A DNA stretch of 59,874 bases from a bacterium (GCA_021801645.1 JAJYXT010000054.1:1-59874), one strand, 5' to 3'; positions 18,845-28,702 are shown, counted from the first letter of the stretch. The notes: generated from the letters alone by a model not told the origin. Translations and numbers: made by a program.

Positions 18845-20078
18845 CATTCTGCTGGGGGCCATCTTCGCCGGAGTGTGCCTTGCCACCCTGGTCCGGCCCC
18901 TCGGCCTGGGGGGCGGGTGGTGGGCGGCTGGCGGTGCCGCCATCGCCCTGTCAACGGGGCTCGTGCCCATCGCCTCGGCAGTGACCGGGTTGGGGGACAC
19001 GTGGCAGGTGTTGCTCTTCTTCGCCGGGCTGGTGCTCCTCACCGTGGCGCTGGCCGAGGCCGGAGCCGTGGAATGGCTGTTGGACCGGGCCGAGCGGTGG
19101 TCGGGCGCCAGTCCCAGGCGGCTCATGGTCGCATCCCTGCTGCTGACTGCCGGGGTCACCGCGCTCTTCTCCAACGACGCCGCTGCCCTTCTGGTGGCGC
19201 CTATCGTGGCGCGGAGGGTGGCGGCACGCGGGCTCTCGTCGGTTCGGTTCCTGGTCGGGATCGCGGTCATGGCCAACGCCGCCTCCCTGGTCCTTCCGGT
19301 CAGCAACCCGGTGAACCTCTTGGTCCTCGAGCGCGATCATATCCCCCTCTCCAGCTACCTGCTGCAGGTGACCCCGGCGGCCTTGCTCGCGGTGCTCCTG
19401 GCCGGCCTCGCCCTCACCTGGTTGCTCACCCGCCGGCTGCCCACGGCCTCGTCACCGGCGGAGCTCGCCCGCCCGGACCGGGACCTGGGCAAATTGCTCG
19501 CGCTCGGCGCGCTGCTCGGCGTCCTGCTCGGAGTGGACCTTTGGTCCGGGGCGAGCGGTTTGTCTCTCGGGCCGCCGACGTTCCTCGGGGGGATCGTGGC
19601 AGTCATCATCGGGTGGACCAGGGGTGGGGTGTCGCCACTGCGGTCCGTGCGTGCAGGCCGGTGGTCGCTGATACCCCTCGTGGCCGGGCTCGCCGTCCTC
19701 GGCGCCGGACTGCAGTCCGCTGCGCCGCTGGCCGCCCTGATCCACGAGCTGGTTGGCCAGGGCGGCGTCGGGGCGCAGGTTCGGGTGGGCCTGGCGGCCG
19801 CGGGCACGAGCGCGATCGCCAACAACCTCCCGGCGGCGTTCCTCGGCATGGCCGGTCTGGGCGCCATCGGACAGCTCCGGCGGCTGGGGATCCCTCTCAT
19901 CGCCGGGGCTGACCTGGGAGGCAATCTGGCCCCGACCGGGTCACTCTCCACTCTGATAATCCTCGCTCCCGGCGGTGGGACAGCTTCCGTGCGCTCCAGG
20001 CACTTCTGGGCCGCCGGATGGTTCGCTGGGCCGCTGGGCCTCGCCGCGGCTCTTTCCATAGTGGCGCTGGCGCGGTGA
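18834..20078 (+). CDS. ArsB/NhaD-type (ion transporter superfamily) permease
   Basis: A 414-residue membrane protein with about 11 hydrophobic segments. The helix-break regions TALFSNDAAALLVAPIV and ANAASLVLPVSNPVNLLVL match the N-D-A-A and S-N-x-x-N pattern of the ArsB/NhaD (CitM-like) family; a second half-repeat shows TSAIANNLPAAF and ADLGGNLAPTGSLSTL. The substrate could be arsenite, Na+/H+ or a carboxylate; the sequence does not decide. Regulation by the divergent MerR gene is likely. The stop is 25 bases before the tRNA-Gly gene. Confidence 0.85.
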   Translation: MLSVILLGAIFAGVCLATLVRPLGLGGGWWAAGGAAIALSTGLVPIASAVTGLGDTWQVLLFFAGLVLLTVALAEAGAVEWLLDRAERWSGASPRRLMVASLLLTAGVTALFSNDAAALLVAPIVARRVAARGLSSVRFLVGIAVMANAASLVLPVSNPVNLLVLERDHIPLSSYLLQVTPAALLAVLLAGLALTWLLTRRLPTASSPAELARPDRDLGKLLALGALLGVLLGVDLWSGASGLSLGPPTFLGGIVAVIIGWTRGGVSPLRSVRAGRWSLIPLVAGLAVLGAGLQSAAPLAALIHELVGQGGVGAQVRVGLAAAGTSAIANNLPAAFLGMAGLGAIGQLRRLGIPLIAGADLGGNLAPTGSLSTLIILAPGGGTASVRSRHFWAAGWFAGPLGLAAALSIVALAR

Positions 20079-20103
20079 GGCGTCTGCTATCCTCGACGAG
20101 GCC

Positions 20104-20178
20104 GCGGGAGTGGCTCAGTGGTAGAGCGTCTCCTTGCCAAGGAGAAGGTCGCGGGTTCGACCCCCGTCTCCCGCTCCA
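20104..20178 (+). tRNA. tRNA-Gly (GCC)
   Basis: The acceptor arms GCGGGAG and CTCCCGC pair perfectly, the anticodon loop is TTGCCAA with anticodon GCC between TCTCC/GGAGA stems, and the T-arm GCGGGTTCGACCCCCGT is canonical. The discriminator T is followed by an encoded CCA (20176-20178). The 3' part of the gene, from the anticodon stem onward, is duplicated at 58,325 and is the island attachment site. Confidence 0.97.
20129..20177 (+). repeat. attachment site, left copy (inside tRNA-Gly)
   Basis: 49 bases identical to 58,325-58,373. The identity starts in the 5' side of the anticodon stem and ends at the second base of the encoded CCA. Immediately outside on both ends the two copies differ, so these are the exact limits. 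Confidence 0.93.
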
Positions 20179-20348
20179 GCCCAAATCGTGAAGTGGGCTG
20201 AAGTGAGAATTGAGCTGGTGGAGACTGGCTCTCTACCATGATCCGGATCCGTGAGAGAAGAGGTCCCGGTGACTAGACGCTTTCCTATACCAAAAGTGCT
20301 CTAAGTCTGATAGAATGGGGTCATCAGACTGGCGCTGGAGGACGGCCC

Positions 20349-21431
20349 ATGACCCCATCGAAGGCGACCGCCCGACCAGAGCTGGTGGAGTTGCCCCGCA
20401 GCAGGTTCGCGGATCGCGTGGTCCCGGCCGCACCGCCCAGTCGGGGGCTGACACCCTGGGAAGCGGCGTGGGCCGCGTTCCTGGACCACAAGCGTACCGA
20501 GGTATCGGAAGGGAGCATCCGCGGGGTGTTCCTATGGGCGGCAGTCCGGATTGACCAATACCGGCAGGCGGTTACGCCGACGATCCAGACGCCAGCCGAC
20601 TTCACTGACGAACACATGTACCACTTCGAGGAAGCTCTGGCGAAAACGGGGCTGACCGCGGCATCTCGAGTGAAGATTGTGCGGGGAGTGCTGGGGCCAT
20701 TCCTGCGGTGGTGCCAGAAGGGACGCCATGGGGTGCAGGAATGGAAACGGGACGTCCCTGAGCTGCCGAGGATCAAGCTGGAGAAGTGGCAGCCGCCCCG
20801 CTTGACCGACGACGAGATCGCGCGGGTGCTGGTGCACTGCGGGAACGAGCGCGATGACTTCCTGATCCGATTCGGGCTGATGACCGGGCTGCGTGTCGGA
20901 GAGATCGGGGCTGCCCGTGGCCCAGACGAGCAGAATCACCACCGCGACAGCTTCCTCAAAGTCTCCAGCGTCAGCCGCGACTACACCAGCATGTACGTGT
21001 ATGCGCCCAAGACCAAGACCCACAGGACCGTGCCGATCCCCCGTGAGCTGAGCCCCGTTCTCAGGGACTATGTCGATCGGGTCCGGCCGAAGGGCACCAG
21101 GTGGGAGGGGTTGTTCCTGACCTTGCGGCGGAACGGGTCGGAGCCGGTGCCCTTGACGACCGACGGGATCAAGGTTCTATGCACTCGCCTGCGCCATCAA
21201 TCCGGGGTGGAGCGGTTTCACTACCACAATCTGCGACACACCTACGCTCGCGTCATGGCGGCAGCCGGGATGTCGCCCTGGGACCTGCAGCAGGTCATGG
21301 GCCACGCAAGCATCACGACGACGATGCGCTACGTAGACCTCGAACACCCAGCCGTGGTACGCAACGCACGAGCGATCGTGTGGGACGTGCCCTGGGTCCA
21401 CACCCAACGGCGGCTCAGGGCGCGAGAGTGA
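20349..21431 (+). CDS. tyrosine-family site-specific integrase of the island
   Basis: A 360-residue tyrosine recombinase. Residues ~35-135 are a SAM-like core-binding domain, and ~150-345 the catalytic domain with R182 (MTGLRVGEI), H293/R296 (HNLRHTYAR), H319 (MGHASITTT) and the nucleophile Y328 (MRYVD); a Lys in the KTKTHRTVPI strand fits the catalytic Lys. A GGAGG eight bases before the ATG supports the start. It sits directly inside the tRNA-Gly end of the island, facing inward, so it is the probable enzyme for insertion and excision at the 49-base repeats. Confidence 0.95.
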   Translation: MTPSKATARPELVELPRSRFADRVVPAAPPSRGLTPWEAAWAAFLDHKRTEVSEGSIRGVFLWAAVRIDQYRQAVTPTIQTPADFTDEHMYHFEEALAKTGLTAASRVKIVRGVLGPFLRWCQKGRHGVQEWKRDVPELPRIKLEKWQPPRLTDDEIARVLVHCGNERDDFLIRFGLMTGLRVGEIGAARGPDEQNHHRDSFLKVSSVSRDYTSMYVYAPKTKTHRTVPIPRELSPVLRDYVDRVRPKGTRWEGLFLTLRRNGSEPVPLTTDGIKVLCTRLRHQSGVERFHYHNLRHTYARVMAAAGMSPWDLQQVMGHASITTTMRYVDLEHPAVVRNARAIVWDVPWVHTQRRLRARE

Positions 21432-21957
21432 GACGTGTACGTCCCTTCTCGGGGGCGACGGTTTCAACGCGGAGGCGCGCCCAGACCACAGTTGGCGGGG
21501 TGAGCCGCCCGTGCTCCACCGAGGCTCGCAGAGCACGAAGCAGCCGCTTGCGCGGCTGGACATCCCGCTGGGCCTTGTCGTCCAGACCGTCAATCGCCTG
21601 GGCGACCTCCTCGTCGCCGGCGTTCGGGTCAAGAACGAGCACCAACAGGTTCAGGGTCACCCGGAGCAGATAGCGCGTGATCGCCGTGGTCCGGCGACCC
21701 TCAATCACTGCGGTGACAGTCGACGGACCCACCCCTGCGACGAAGGCCAGCAACTCGCGGGTGACACACAGCTCATCCAGCCGCCGCGTGATCTCGGCAA
21801 GCTCATTGGCTTGGGGGAGCTGCATCCGTCCGAGCGGTGTCGGGCCCGTGGCGGAGCCAATCACGTCGTGCTGCGGTAGGTCGGCGCCGACGACCCCAAC
21901 CTCTGCCAGCAGACGTGAGGTTGGGTGGCTGCTGAGTGGGTGGAGCTGTCGCATTGA
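21415..21957 (-). CDS. HTH-type hypothetical protein convergent with the integrase
   Basis: About 180 residues from the Met of MRQLHPLSS; a longer in-frame start has poor composition. The central part (ITRRLDELCVTRELLAFVAG, then GPSTVTAVIEGRRTTAI) reads like an XRE-type helix-turn-helix. A C-terminal basic/helical region follows. The last 17 bases overlap the 3' end of the integrase on the other strand. By position it could be a repressor or a directionality factor of the island, but no family was recognised. Confidence 0.6.
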   Translation of the reverse strand, partial: SMRQLHPLSSHPTSRLLAEVGVVGADLPQHDVIGSATGPTPLGRMQLPQANELAEITRRLDELCVTRELLAFVAGVGPSTVTAVIEGRRTTAITRYLLRVTLNLLVLVLDPNAGDEEVAQAIDGLDDKAQRDVQPRKRLLRALRASVEHGRLTPPTVVWARLRVETVAPEKGRTRLTLAP

Positions 21958-22665
21958 CCTCACCGTAACTGATGGGCGCGGACCACAAACGGACAATTCC
22001 GTCTGTTGTTGGGCGTCGCACCAGGTCGCTGGAGTGATTCGAGGTGTTGTCGAGTCCCAGTAAGGCCCGAGTACCCACCGACGGGCCGGGCGGGCTGTGG
22101 GCAAGGATGATCTTCCAGCTCGCGACGCACGAGATGGGCGCGCTTGCGCTCGACTGCGGGACAGGTGGTGCGGTAGTCTGCCATCCAAGCGGGCTCGGAC
22201 AAGCACTACCTACTTGGCGTCCTCGATCTGCGGCCCCACCCCGGCCACCTGCCCTGCGAGAAGTACCAGCCATCTGGAGAATGTCCGCGGGCTGTCCGCC
22301 GTTTCGAGGCAGACTGGGATCGAGATGCTTCGCGGTAATTCGAATCGCCTGATCCCTCGGCTGGCGGTGACTTCGATCACCGTCCCGCAAGTTTACTTGG
22401 AAGCGTGTCGTGCTGACCCCTCGCTACGCTTGCTGCTACTGGCGGGCTTTTTGGTGGGCTATCGCAACTCCGGCCACAACCAAGCCCGCCATGAGAGCGC
22501 GATGACCACTGATTTCGAGGATGGTTGTCGGCCCCTTGGGAGTGGTGCCTCGGCGAGCTCAAGTGTCACTTCGCGATCTAGGCAAGGATCGGCTGCGAAC
22601 GACCCGCAGCCCCAAAGCGGCAGCCCGACAGCTCAAGCGGCCGCCCGGATCGGCGGAAGACGCCG
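21958..22665. other. intergenic region, no convincing gene
   Basis: Both strands carry open frames here, but none has convincing protein composition. One plus-strand frame (22097-22669) ends by overlapping the next start in ATGA fashion, so a short upstream gene translationally coupled to the three-gene operon cannot be ruled out. The operon promoter is expected in this stretch. Confidence 0.5.
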
Positions 22666-23883
22666 ATGACGCGACGAGCTTCTGGCCACGGCGCCATTCC
22701 ATGGGACCAGCTACCTCTCTTCAGGGAAGAGGGTAGCGAGGTGCGGTGCGATGAGGGCAATCTTCAACCCGACAGCGCCAGGCGGCTTCGTGAGTCGTGT
22801 GCCCGAGGTAGCGGCTTGAATTCGGAAGCAACTTCGAGTGGAAGCGTCAGGGAGCTACATTCCGACTGCGACGGGCTGGGAGAACCGGGGGACCCGGACA
22901 CATCATGCGCATTCTCAGCCACTGAGACCCTTGCCGCGCTCGAGGCGCCTGTGCCGGCGCGTGGGGGCGAGAGACAGGCTACGCACGAAGAGGATGACAC
23001 GCTGGTCGATGCGACAACCACGGGATTCGGCGCCACCGATCGCGAACTTTGTGCGGTGCCAGCAGGCACCGCAGACGTTCTAGTCGATGCTGACCAGGCC
23101 TGTGCTGCTGCGACATCCATTGAGGAATCGCGGCCTCCGGTCTCCGGGGCTGGCACCGGGAACCGCGCACACAGCGCCGCCGCACCGGTGGCTGGGAACG
23201 GACACGATCACGGTATAGCGGTCAGCACCGACATGCCAGCCCCTGGCGAGCGTCGCCCGCACGGGTACGACCGCGCTCTGGAGCGCGTGCGCCGGGCCGA
23301 GCTGGCCATCAGAGACGACGTGACAGCAGGGGAGCGAGCACTCGTGGCCCACAATCACGCTCTGCTGGTCGCGCTCCGGCTGGGGACGCGAGCCGGCCGA
23401 TCGCTGACCCGGGTCGCGGCCGACGCCGGAACCTCCGCCTCCCACCTGAGCCGGCTCCAAGGCTGCCGAAAACTCATTCTTGAGTACGCGCGGACACTGG
23501 ACATGTCTCCCGGGCAGCGCCAGGAGCGTTACTCCGTCTCCTGCCTCAGCCATCTCCTCGGGAAGGCCCCCGAGATTCAGCGACGGGGCATGCACATGCT
23601 GGCGGTGGGGCCTTGCTCGGAGCGGGCCATGAGCGACTTCGTTCGCGCTGAGCGGGCAGCGAGTGGCTCCCGGCCGGACGTTTCTCCTGCTGACCTGAGG
23701 AAGCACGCACGGGACACCATCAACAAGGGACAGGTGATCTCAGTCAAGACGTCAGACGGGTACGACCCCGGGCACGCCCTCGTGATCATCAGGGTGCTGC
23801 TGCCAATGCCGCCGAGCGAAATCCCGGGGGCGTTGCCGCGCGGCAACGGTACCCATCACCGAGGCCGGGCCGCGTGCGCGTAA
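22666..23883 (+). CDS. HTH-containing hypothetical protein, first gene of recombinase-like operon
   Basis: A 405-residue protein of unknown family. Residues ~1-190 are low-complexity and acidic, with several Cys residues. The C-terminal half is better folded: an Arg/Ala-rich helix (ALERVRRAELAIRDDVTAGE), a helix-turn-helix-like stretch (RVAADAGTSASHLSRLQG) and a helical end. Its last ten bases overlap the next gene, which in turn is followed closely by the large recombinase-like gene, so the three act together. The HTH suggests DNA binding, possibly as regulator or accessory recombination factor; this is inference. Confidence 0.6.
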   Translation: MTRRASGHGAIPWDQLPLFREEGSEVRCDEGNLQPDSARRLRESCARGSGLNSEATSSGSVRELHSDCDGLGEPGDPDTSCAFSATETLAALEAPVPARGGERQATHEEDDTLVDATTTGFGATDRELCAVPAGTADVLVDADQACAAATSIEESRPPVSGAGTGNRAHSAAAPVAGNGHDHGIAVSTDMPAPGERRPHGYDRALERVRRAELAIRDDVTAGERALVAHNHALLVALRLGTRAGRSLTRVAADAGTSASHLSRLQGCRKLILEYARTLDMSPGQRQERYSVSCLSHLLGKAPEIQRRGMHMLAVGPCSERAMSDFVRAERAASGSRPDVSPADLRKHARDTINKGQVISVKTSDGYDPGHALVIIRVLLPMPPSEIPGALPRGNGTHHRGRAACA

Positions 23884-25271
23884 GTACGGACCGCTCGCCC
23901 GGCGCCATCGCGATCGGCCTCCAAGAGGCGCTCGGGGGCACTTCGCTCAGCCTCGACGAGATCGACTGTGTGGTTGTCCACTGCGTTTCGGCGCGAGCCC
24001 GAGGATTGGTCCCTGCGATCCGGGGGGCGTTGGCCCTCAATCCCCCTCCTCCGAAAGGAGCGCTAGAGCTGGCTGCCGCATGCCAGAGATTGGCGGCCGC
24101 CAAGCCGGCCCGGAAGCGCTTGATCCTATCCCCCTACGCGACCCAGGACCCACTCGCCCACTTCCTCGCGCTCGGTCCTGAAGCGCTCCCGGAAGCGGTG
24201 AAGAGCCGGATAGCAGGCAGAATGCGCGAACTGCGAGATGGTGAAGACGGCCAAGACCCGCCCAAGGTCACCGGCTACACCCTGGGGGTTGCCGCTCAAC
24301 ACTTGGCTGCAGATGCTCGAGCCGTCGCTGCCCTCGAGACGGGGGATTACGCGCAGGCATGCGCGCTGGTGCAGTTCCCCGGCCTGAAGTCGAGCACCGC
24401 CGATGCCTACCGATCTGCCCTGCGGCAGGCGCTGGGCGTTGAAGCGACGCGCAGAACACCTTCGACGCGGGGAGCCGGCGACGTGGGTCCTTCTCCTGCC
24501 TCAAGGCGCGGGAGGCGATCACTCCTCCAGATCCTGCTCACCGAGCCCGAGTCGCATGAAGCGCAGGACTCAGAGTCTCCGCAAGCCAAGCCCGTGCCTG
24601 CTCGCCACCAGGGTCTGACAACCCTGGCCACGATGCGGACCCCCCGCGGCTTGCGGCCCTGCCCCCCGCATCTTGTGACTCAGGCCGCCGTGGCGATCAA
24701 CGACACGGACCTGACCGTTGAGGTCACCCAAGTTCTCAGGGGAGTCCTTCTCGCCGCTTACCTCACAGGCTGGCCTGGGGCGGCGTTCGAGGGATTCGGA
24801 AGTCGCCTCGCCGTGGTCGCTCCCGACTCCGATTGGATCACTTTGGACAGTGCTTTGTACCAGGGGGAGATGGGCCTGCGCGGCACCCCGGTCCGGGTGA
24901 AGGTGTGCCACATACTCGCTAGCTGGCTACGAGCGGCCGTGGGCCCTGACGGGATCACGGTGCCACTTCCGGGTGGGAGCCGGCCCCTGCGAGGCTCGGA
25001 CCTGAGCCGTACCCTCGCCTTCGTCAACCTCGATCTCCGTCAGCCCGTGTGGCTCGCGGACCTGGCTGGAGCGATCTGGTTCTCGGGTCGGCCCGATTGG
25101 AGCTCGAGTCACCTCGTCCTCGCGACCACCCGATGGGACCGCATGTTCCGACGACCGTTTCATTACTTGGGCTTTCTTCCGGAGGTCGACGTCAGCCGCC
25201 TCCAGGAAAGAATGTACGGTGAGCTTGAACACTCCTGGGCTCGCTACTTGGCCCCCCTCAAGTCGATGTGA
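23874..25271 (+). CDS. hypothetical protein, second gene of recombinase-like operon
   Basis: A 465-residue protein without a recognised family. The N-terminal ~190 residues are helical repeats; after a basic linker (~200-260), residues ~265-460 have a layout reminiscent of a tyrosine-recombinase catalytic fold without its catalytic residues: TQVLRGVLLAAYLTGWPGAA where R-x-x-E would be, then a strand-rich stretch and LADLAGAIWFSGRP, WSSSHLVLATT. This resemblance is weak and by eye only. Its placement, overlapping the gene before and ten bases from the large recombinase-like gene after, supports a subunit role. Confidence 0.65.
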   Translation: MRVSTDRSPGAIAIGLQEALGGTSLSLDEIDCVVVHCVSARARGLVPAIRGALALNPPPPKGALELAAACQRLAAAKPARKRLILSPYATQDPLAHFLALGPEALPEAVKSRIAGRMRELRDGEDGQDPPKVTGYTLGVAAQHLAADARAVAALETGDYAQACALVQFPGLKSSTADAYRSALRQALGVEATRRTPSTRGAGDVGPSPASRRGRRSLLQILLTEPESHEAQDSESPQAKPVPARHQGLTTLATMRTPRGLRPCPPHLVTQAAVAINDTDLTVEVTQVLRGVLLAAYLTGWPGAAFEGFGSRLAVVAPDSDWITLDSALYQGEMGLRGTPVRVKVCHILASWLRAAVGPDGITVPLPGGSRPLRGSDLSRTLAFVNLDLRQPVWLADLAGAIWFSGRPDWSSSHLVLATTRWDRMFRRPFHYLGFLPEVDVSRLQERMYGELEHSWARYLAPLKSM

Positions 25272-25281
25272 CGGGACTTCA

Positions 25282-27711
25282 GTGAACACTCAACGGGTCG
25301 GCTCGGTCCGGGTCCCGGAGGAGGCCACCGTGCAGGCATGGCTCGGCAGTCTGGGCGCCACCGCAGCGGCAGCCATCGGCGGCGGGCCGCAAGTATGGAA
25401 CGCCTGGGCCGTCGGCGCAGCCTTCGCGGTATCGGCCGGTACCGGCATCCGCACCCAGGAGCTGGTCAAGGTGCGGGCCCGGGATGTCAGCCTACGGTTT
25501 GGCTGCCTCACCATCTGGGAGCCCAAGGCGGGAGCACCACGGGTGGTCCCGCTGGGGAGGGTGCTGCTCGCGTGGCTGGATCCGCTGGTGGATGCCCTGC
25601 GCCGCACGGGCCAGAACGAAGCGCTCTGCTTCTCCATTTGGCGCGATCAGTTCCTCTCCACGCCTACTCCGCGGGCCCTCAACTCCCTGGCCCGGGCACT
25701 CGTGGGGCCGAGTCTGCCCCCACTCGCCATCGGCCAGCTCCGCCACTGGTACATCAGTCGCATGGAGGCTGAGGCGTGGGAGCGGGAGGGTGGACCCGGA
25801 GACTTCGAGATGGACCGCTGGCGATCGGCGCTGGTCGGGCACGGGCAGAGCGGCGGGTGGAGCATCCACCTGCCTCAACGCTTCGCACGTGCCCACAGGG
25901 ACCTCGTGACCAGGCAGGACCACTGGTTCGGACAAGCCCCCCATCTGGGGTCGCGGCCACTGGTCCCACCGCGATTCGCTTCAGCCCCATCATTGGCGCC
26001 AGCCGGAGAAGCCGCCCAGGCCCGCAGCGCCCGCGACTGGGTCCTGAGCGGGCTCGATCGTAATTCCCCCTCGCTGGACCGGATGTCGCAGATCCGCCGG
26101 GGCCTGTGGGAGACGGCCGCTGATCTTGGCGTCGGCACTGAGCGGCTGCGGACCATGGCAGCCCTGGCGGCGATCGAGCTGGTCGCATTCGGCGACATCC
26201 TCTTCCCGGACTGGTACGACCGGCTCCGGGCGCTCGAATGGTCCCAGTGGCTGCCGAGGCAGCACGAGGTGGGGCTACGGTTCGGCTCCGGCGACAGTCC
26301 GCCGCCCCTGTTGGTCTGGGGCGGACTGACCGTTCAGATGCTCGGCGAGTCCCTCCGACGTCAGGGGGAGCCGCGACCCTTTGCGTCCCTCGATCTCGCA
26401 GTTGTCCGCGACCTTCTGCGGCGCAGCGCAGACCTTTCCGGACCCGATCCCATGGGCCAGCTACAGCGGGCCAACACCGTCCTCCATCTCTTCACGCATG
26501 CCACCGACGAGATCGGGTACCTGATGGGCAGGCTGCCAAGAACGGTCAGCCTCGGGGAACCACGCTCGCCGAGGAGTCGGCGCCAAGTCCCTGACTATGG
26601 GCTCAGCGGCCTCCGACAGCGCCTCCAGGGATGGGGCCGGCGTGTGAGCCCGTCGGAGTTCGGGAAGCTGTGCACAGAGTTTGCGCGACCCGGGACCGAC
26701 CCCGAAACCAAGGTCAGGAAGAAGATCCTCGGCTCCATGCGCCTTGTCTACCAAGAGCGTGACGAGAGCCCGAAGCGACGGTCCCGAAGTCCGCACACCC
26801 TGCTCGGCTACCTGACCGACCTCTGTCTGATCGCTGCCGCCGACAGCGCAGGTGACGATTCAGCAGCCGCCGGGGACAGTGCCATCTGGGGGCCGTCGCC
26901 AACTGGTGGAGCCCGCCGCCGCGCAGCTGAGCGGGTCTGGCGCGAGTACCACACGAGCGCACACCTGCCGGTGGCAGAGGGATCGACCGCAGTCGCTGGT
27001 CCAGCGGCCAGAAGCGTTCTCCCGCTCACCTGGGATGAACTCGACCGGGGCCTGGCCGAGACGCCCCATGACATCCGCCCCACCCTGGCACTCTACCTCT
27101 GCATGGCGACCCACGTCCGATCCGCTGAGCTACCCAGGGTGCTCAGCCAGGACATCGTCTCGCGGGACCCCACACATCTCTGCGTGTGTGTTACACGGGC
27201 CAAGGGAGGCCGATCCAGGTGGGCGAACATTACCGTGCCGTCGAACCTCCAGGAGTTGGTCACTCAGGCCTTGTCCAACTTTCAGGTCGGCGAGCCAGCC
27301 GCGCCTCCCGTCGTCGCGTCGCTGCTGAGCGGTGATCTCTCGGCGAGGAAGCTGACCACGGCTGTCCAGCGGCGGCTTGCCCGTGCCGGGTGCGCTTTCC
27401 ATCCGCATGCCATGCGCACTCTGTGGGCCACCACCGCCGACCGGGAGGGGATGGACCGCAGCCAGATCTCGGCCGAGCTGGCTCACGTCCTGGTGGAGAC
27501 GACCACCACCCACTACGTGGTCCTCGATAACGACCGCCTGCGTGCATCCGGTGCCGACCTGACCGCCGCCACGGACTGGGTCACGGCCCTATCGATCACG
27601 AACCTCATGTGGGCGAGAGGCATTAGCCGGCGGCAGGCTGAGCGGGATCACGCCATCCTGGTAGCAGCAGCGGTGGAGCATAACCATGGGCGGCGTCCTC
27701 TGGCAGCCTGA
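25282..27711 (+). CDS. large protein with two tyrosine-recombinase-like domains
   Basis: 809 residues from the GTG at 25282; a GTG at 25219 is an alternative. The N-terminal domain (~30-200) has R57 (GTGIRTQEL) and R154-H155 (GQLRHWY) plus H187 (VGHGQSGG), but the His of HxxR is Gly and no Tyr follows, so it looks inactive. The C-terminal domain (~590-760) has R613 (THVRSAEL), a Lys in TRAKGGRSRW, H709/R712 (HPHAMRTLWATTA), H735 (AHVLVETTTT) and Y745 (HYVVL), a complete catalytic set. About 370 residues of helical sequence separate them. It is the third gene of the operon and its likely catalytic component. Confidence 0.8.
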   Translation: MNTQRVGSVRVPEEATVQAWLGSLGATAAAAIGGGPQVWNAWAVGAAFAVSAGTGIRTQELVKVRARDVSLRFGCLTIWEPKAGAPRVVPLGRVLLAWLDPLVDALRRTGQNEALCFSIWRDQFLSTPTPRALNSLARALVGPSLPPLAIGQLRHWYISRMEAEAWEREGGPGDFEMDRWRSALVGHGQSGGWSIHLPQRFARAHRDLVTRQDHWFGQAPHLGSRPLVPPRFASAPSLAPAGEAAQARSARDWVLSGLDRNSPSLDRMSQIRRGLWETAADLGVGTERLRTMAALAAIELVAFGDILFPDWYDRLRALEWSQWLPRQHEVGLRFGSGDSPPPLLVWGGLTVQMLGESLRRQGEPRPFASLDLAVVRDLLRRSADLSGPDPMGQLQRANTVLHLFTHATDEIGYLMGRLPRTVSLGEPRSPRSRRQVPDYGLSGLRQRLQGWGRRVSPSEFGKLCTEFARPGTDPETKVRKKILGSMRLVYQERDESPKRRSRSPHTLLGYLTDLCLIAAADSAGDDSAAAGDSAIWGPSPTGGARRRAAERVWREYHTSAHLPVAEGSTAVAGPAARSVLPLTWDELDRGLAETPHDIRPTLALYLCMATHVRSAELPRVLSQDIVSRDPTHLCVCVTRAKGGRSRWANITVPSNLQELVTQALSNFQVGEPAAPPVVASLLSGDLSARKLTTAVQRRLARAGCAFHPHAMRTLWATTADREGMDRSQISAELAHVLVETTTTHYVVLDNDRLRASGADLTAATDWVTALSITNLMWARGISRRQAERDHAILVAAAVEHNHGRRPLAA

Positions 27712-28063
27712 CCAGTATCCCAGACCGCGAGGTCGGCTCCGGGTTCAGCCTCCCTCTTCCCAGTCCACAAGCCACCACCCTGGTATTGCTCTCCCGCTTC
27801 TTCACCCTCACCACCATGGAGCTCGGCCGGCCCACCTCTTCAGCTGCGTCAGCCCCTGCGACGAGGGAGATGCAACCAGACGGGTAGAGCTCCCTGGGGT
27901 TGGTCGATCCGCATGTCCGGCCATCACCCAGGCTGGCGCCACGGCATGGGCCCAGCCTCAACTGCCCCTCGACCCGGAACGGCCTCACCGCCGTCCCGTC
28001 GCCATGCGGCAACTATCCGGCTCACACCTGTTGCCGCGTGGAACCATTGTGGCTGCCGGGCGA

Positions 28064-28136
28064 GACCACGCTGGTTGCCGCTCGGAAACAACCGTCATGA
28101 GTGCAGGCGGGGTGAACTCGAAAGAGATGGTAATTC
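28064..28136 (+). repeat. 73-base direct repeat, copy 1
   Basis: Identical over 73 bases to 44133-44205 in the same orientation, 16.07 kb away. It contains a small hairpin potential (GGTTG...CAACC). The sequences on either side of the two copies diverge. Confidence 0.92.
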
Positions 28137-28541
28137 CGGGCAGCCCTAAGATCAGTCCGATCTTGGGCGGCTTGTGAGAGAGGAACCTCCAGCAACTCGG
28201 TTGCCTGAGCTGAGGAGAGGGGCGTAGCGGTGCCGGCCCGAGAAACCCTTGAGGGCCAGTTCGGGCTCATGATCATCGCCACCCTATCCGCCAGGGTGTC
28301 TGAGAAGAGTTCCCAGCGTGTACCCAGTGGCGCACAAGACGTTGGCGGCGGCTCCCTCGTGCGGTTGCGGGGGCAGGCCGTCGGCCACGGTATCTCCATC
28401 TCACGCGACGGACATCCAGTACCGATGATCCGTCGATCCGTCCGTGGCTCGGAGCCCAGCGTCCATCGCGCTGAGGGTTGGCTTACGCGTCTGGGCGCCG
28501 ATCCTGGTGCCTGTGCTGAGGACCAATGCGGAGGCCAAGAT

Positions 28542-28570
28542 CGGATACGGAAAAATCCCCATACGCGCTC
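28542..28570 (+). repeat. 29-base near-repeat, copy 1
   Basis: Matches 43582-43610 at 26 of 29 positions, same orientation. The core AAAATCCCCATA is shared exactly. Function unknown; possibly an element end or a protein-binding site. Confidence 0.6.
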
Positions 28571-28702
28571 GGCACAGCCCTTCGCGTTGGAGCGGCGAAC
28601 TCGGCTAGCTGGTCTCCATTCCTCTTCGCCACTCCGCCTTCGGACACCTTTCCGGCTTGCCGGGCCATCACCCTGATGACTGATTGACGCCCTCAGCGAA
28701 GT

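Larger units (their letters stand above)
27712..28702. other. non-coding stretch with two repeats
   Basis: No open frame here looks coding on either strand. The stretch holds the first copy of a 73-base repeat (28064-28136) and the first copy of a 29-base near-repeat (28542-28570). Both recur around 43.6-44.2 kb, so this looks like the left edge of a nested mobile segment. Confidence 0.6.

Noticed and set aside
22097-22669. Plus-strand frame ending in an ATGA overlap with the three-gene operon
   Set aside because: Apart from the overlap, the sequence is irregular and Ser/Arg-rich with no conserved-looking segment; left as a possibility only.
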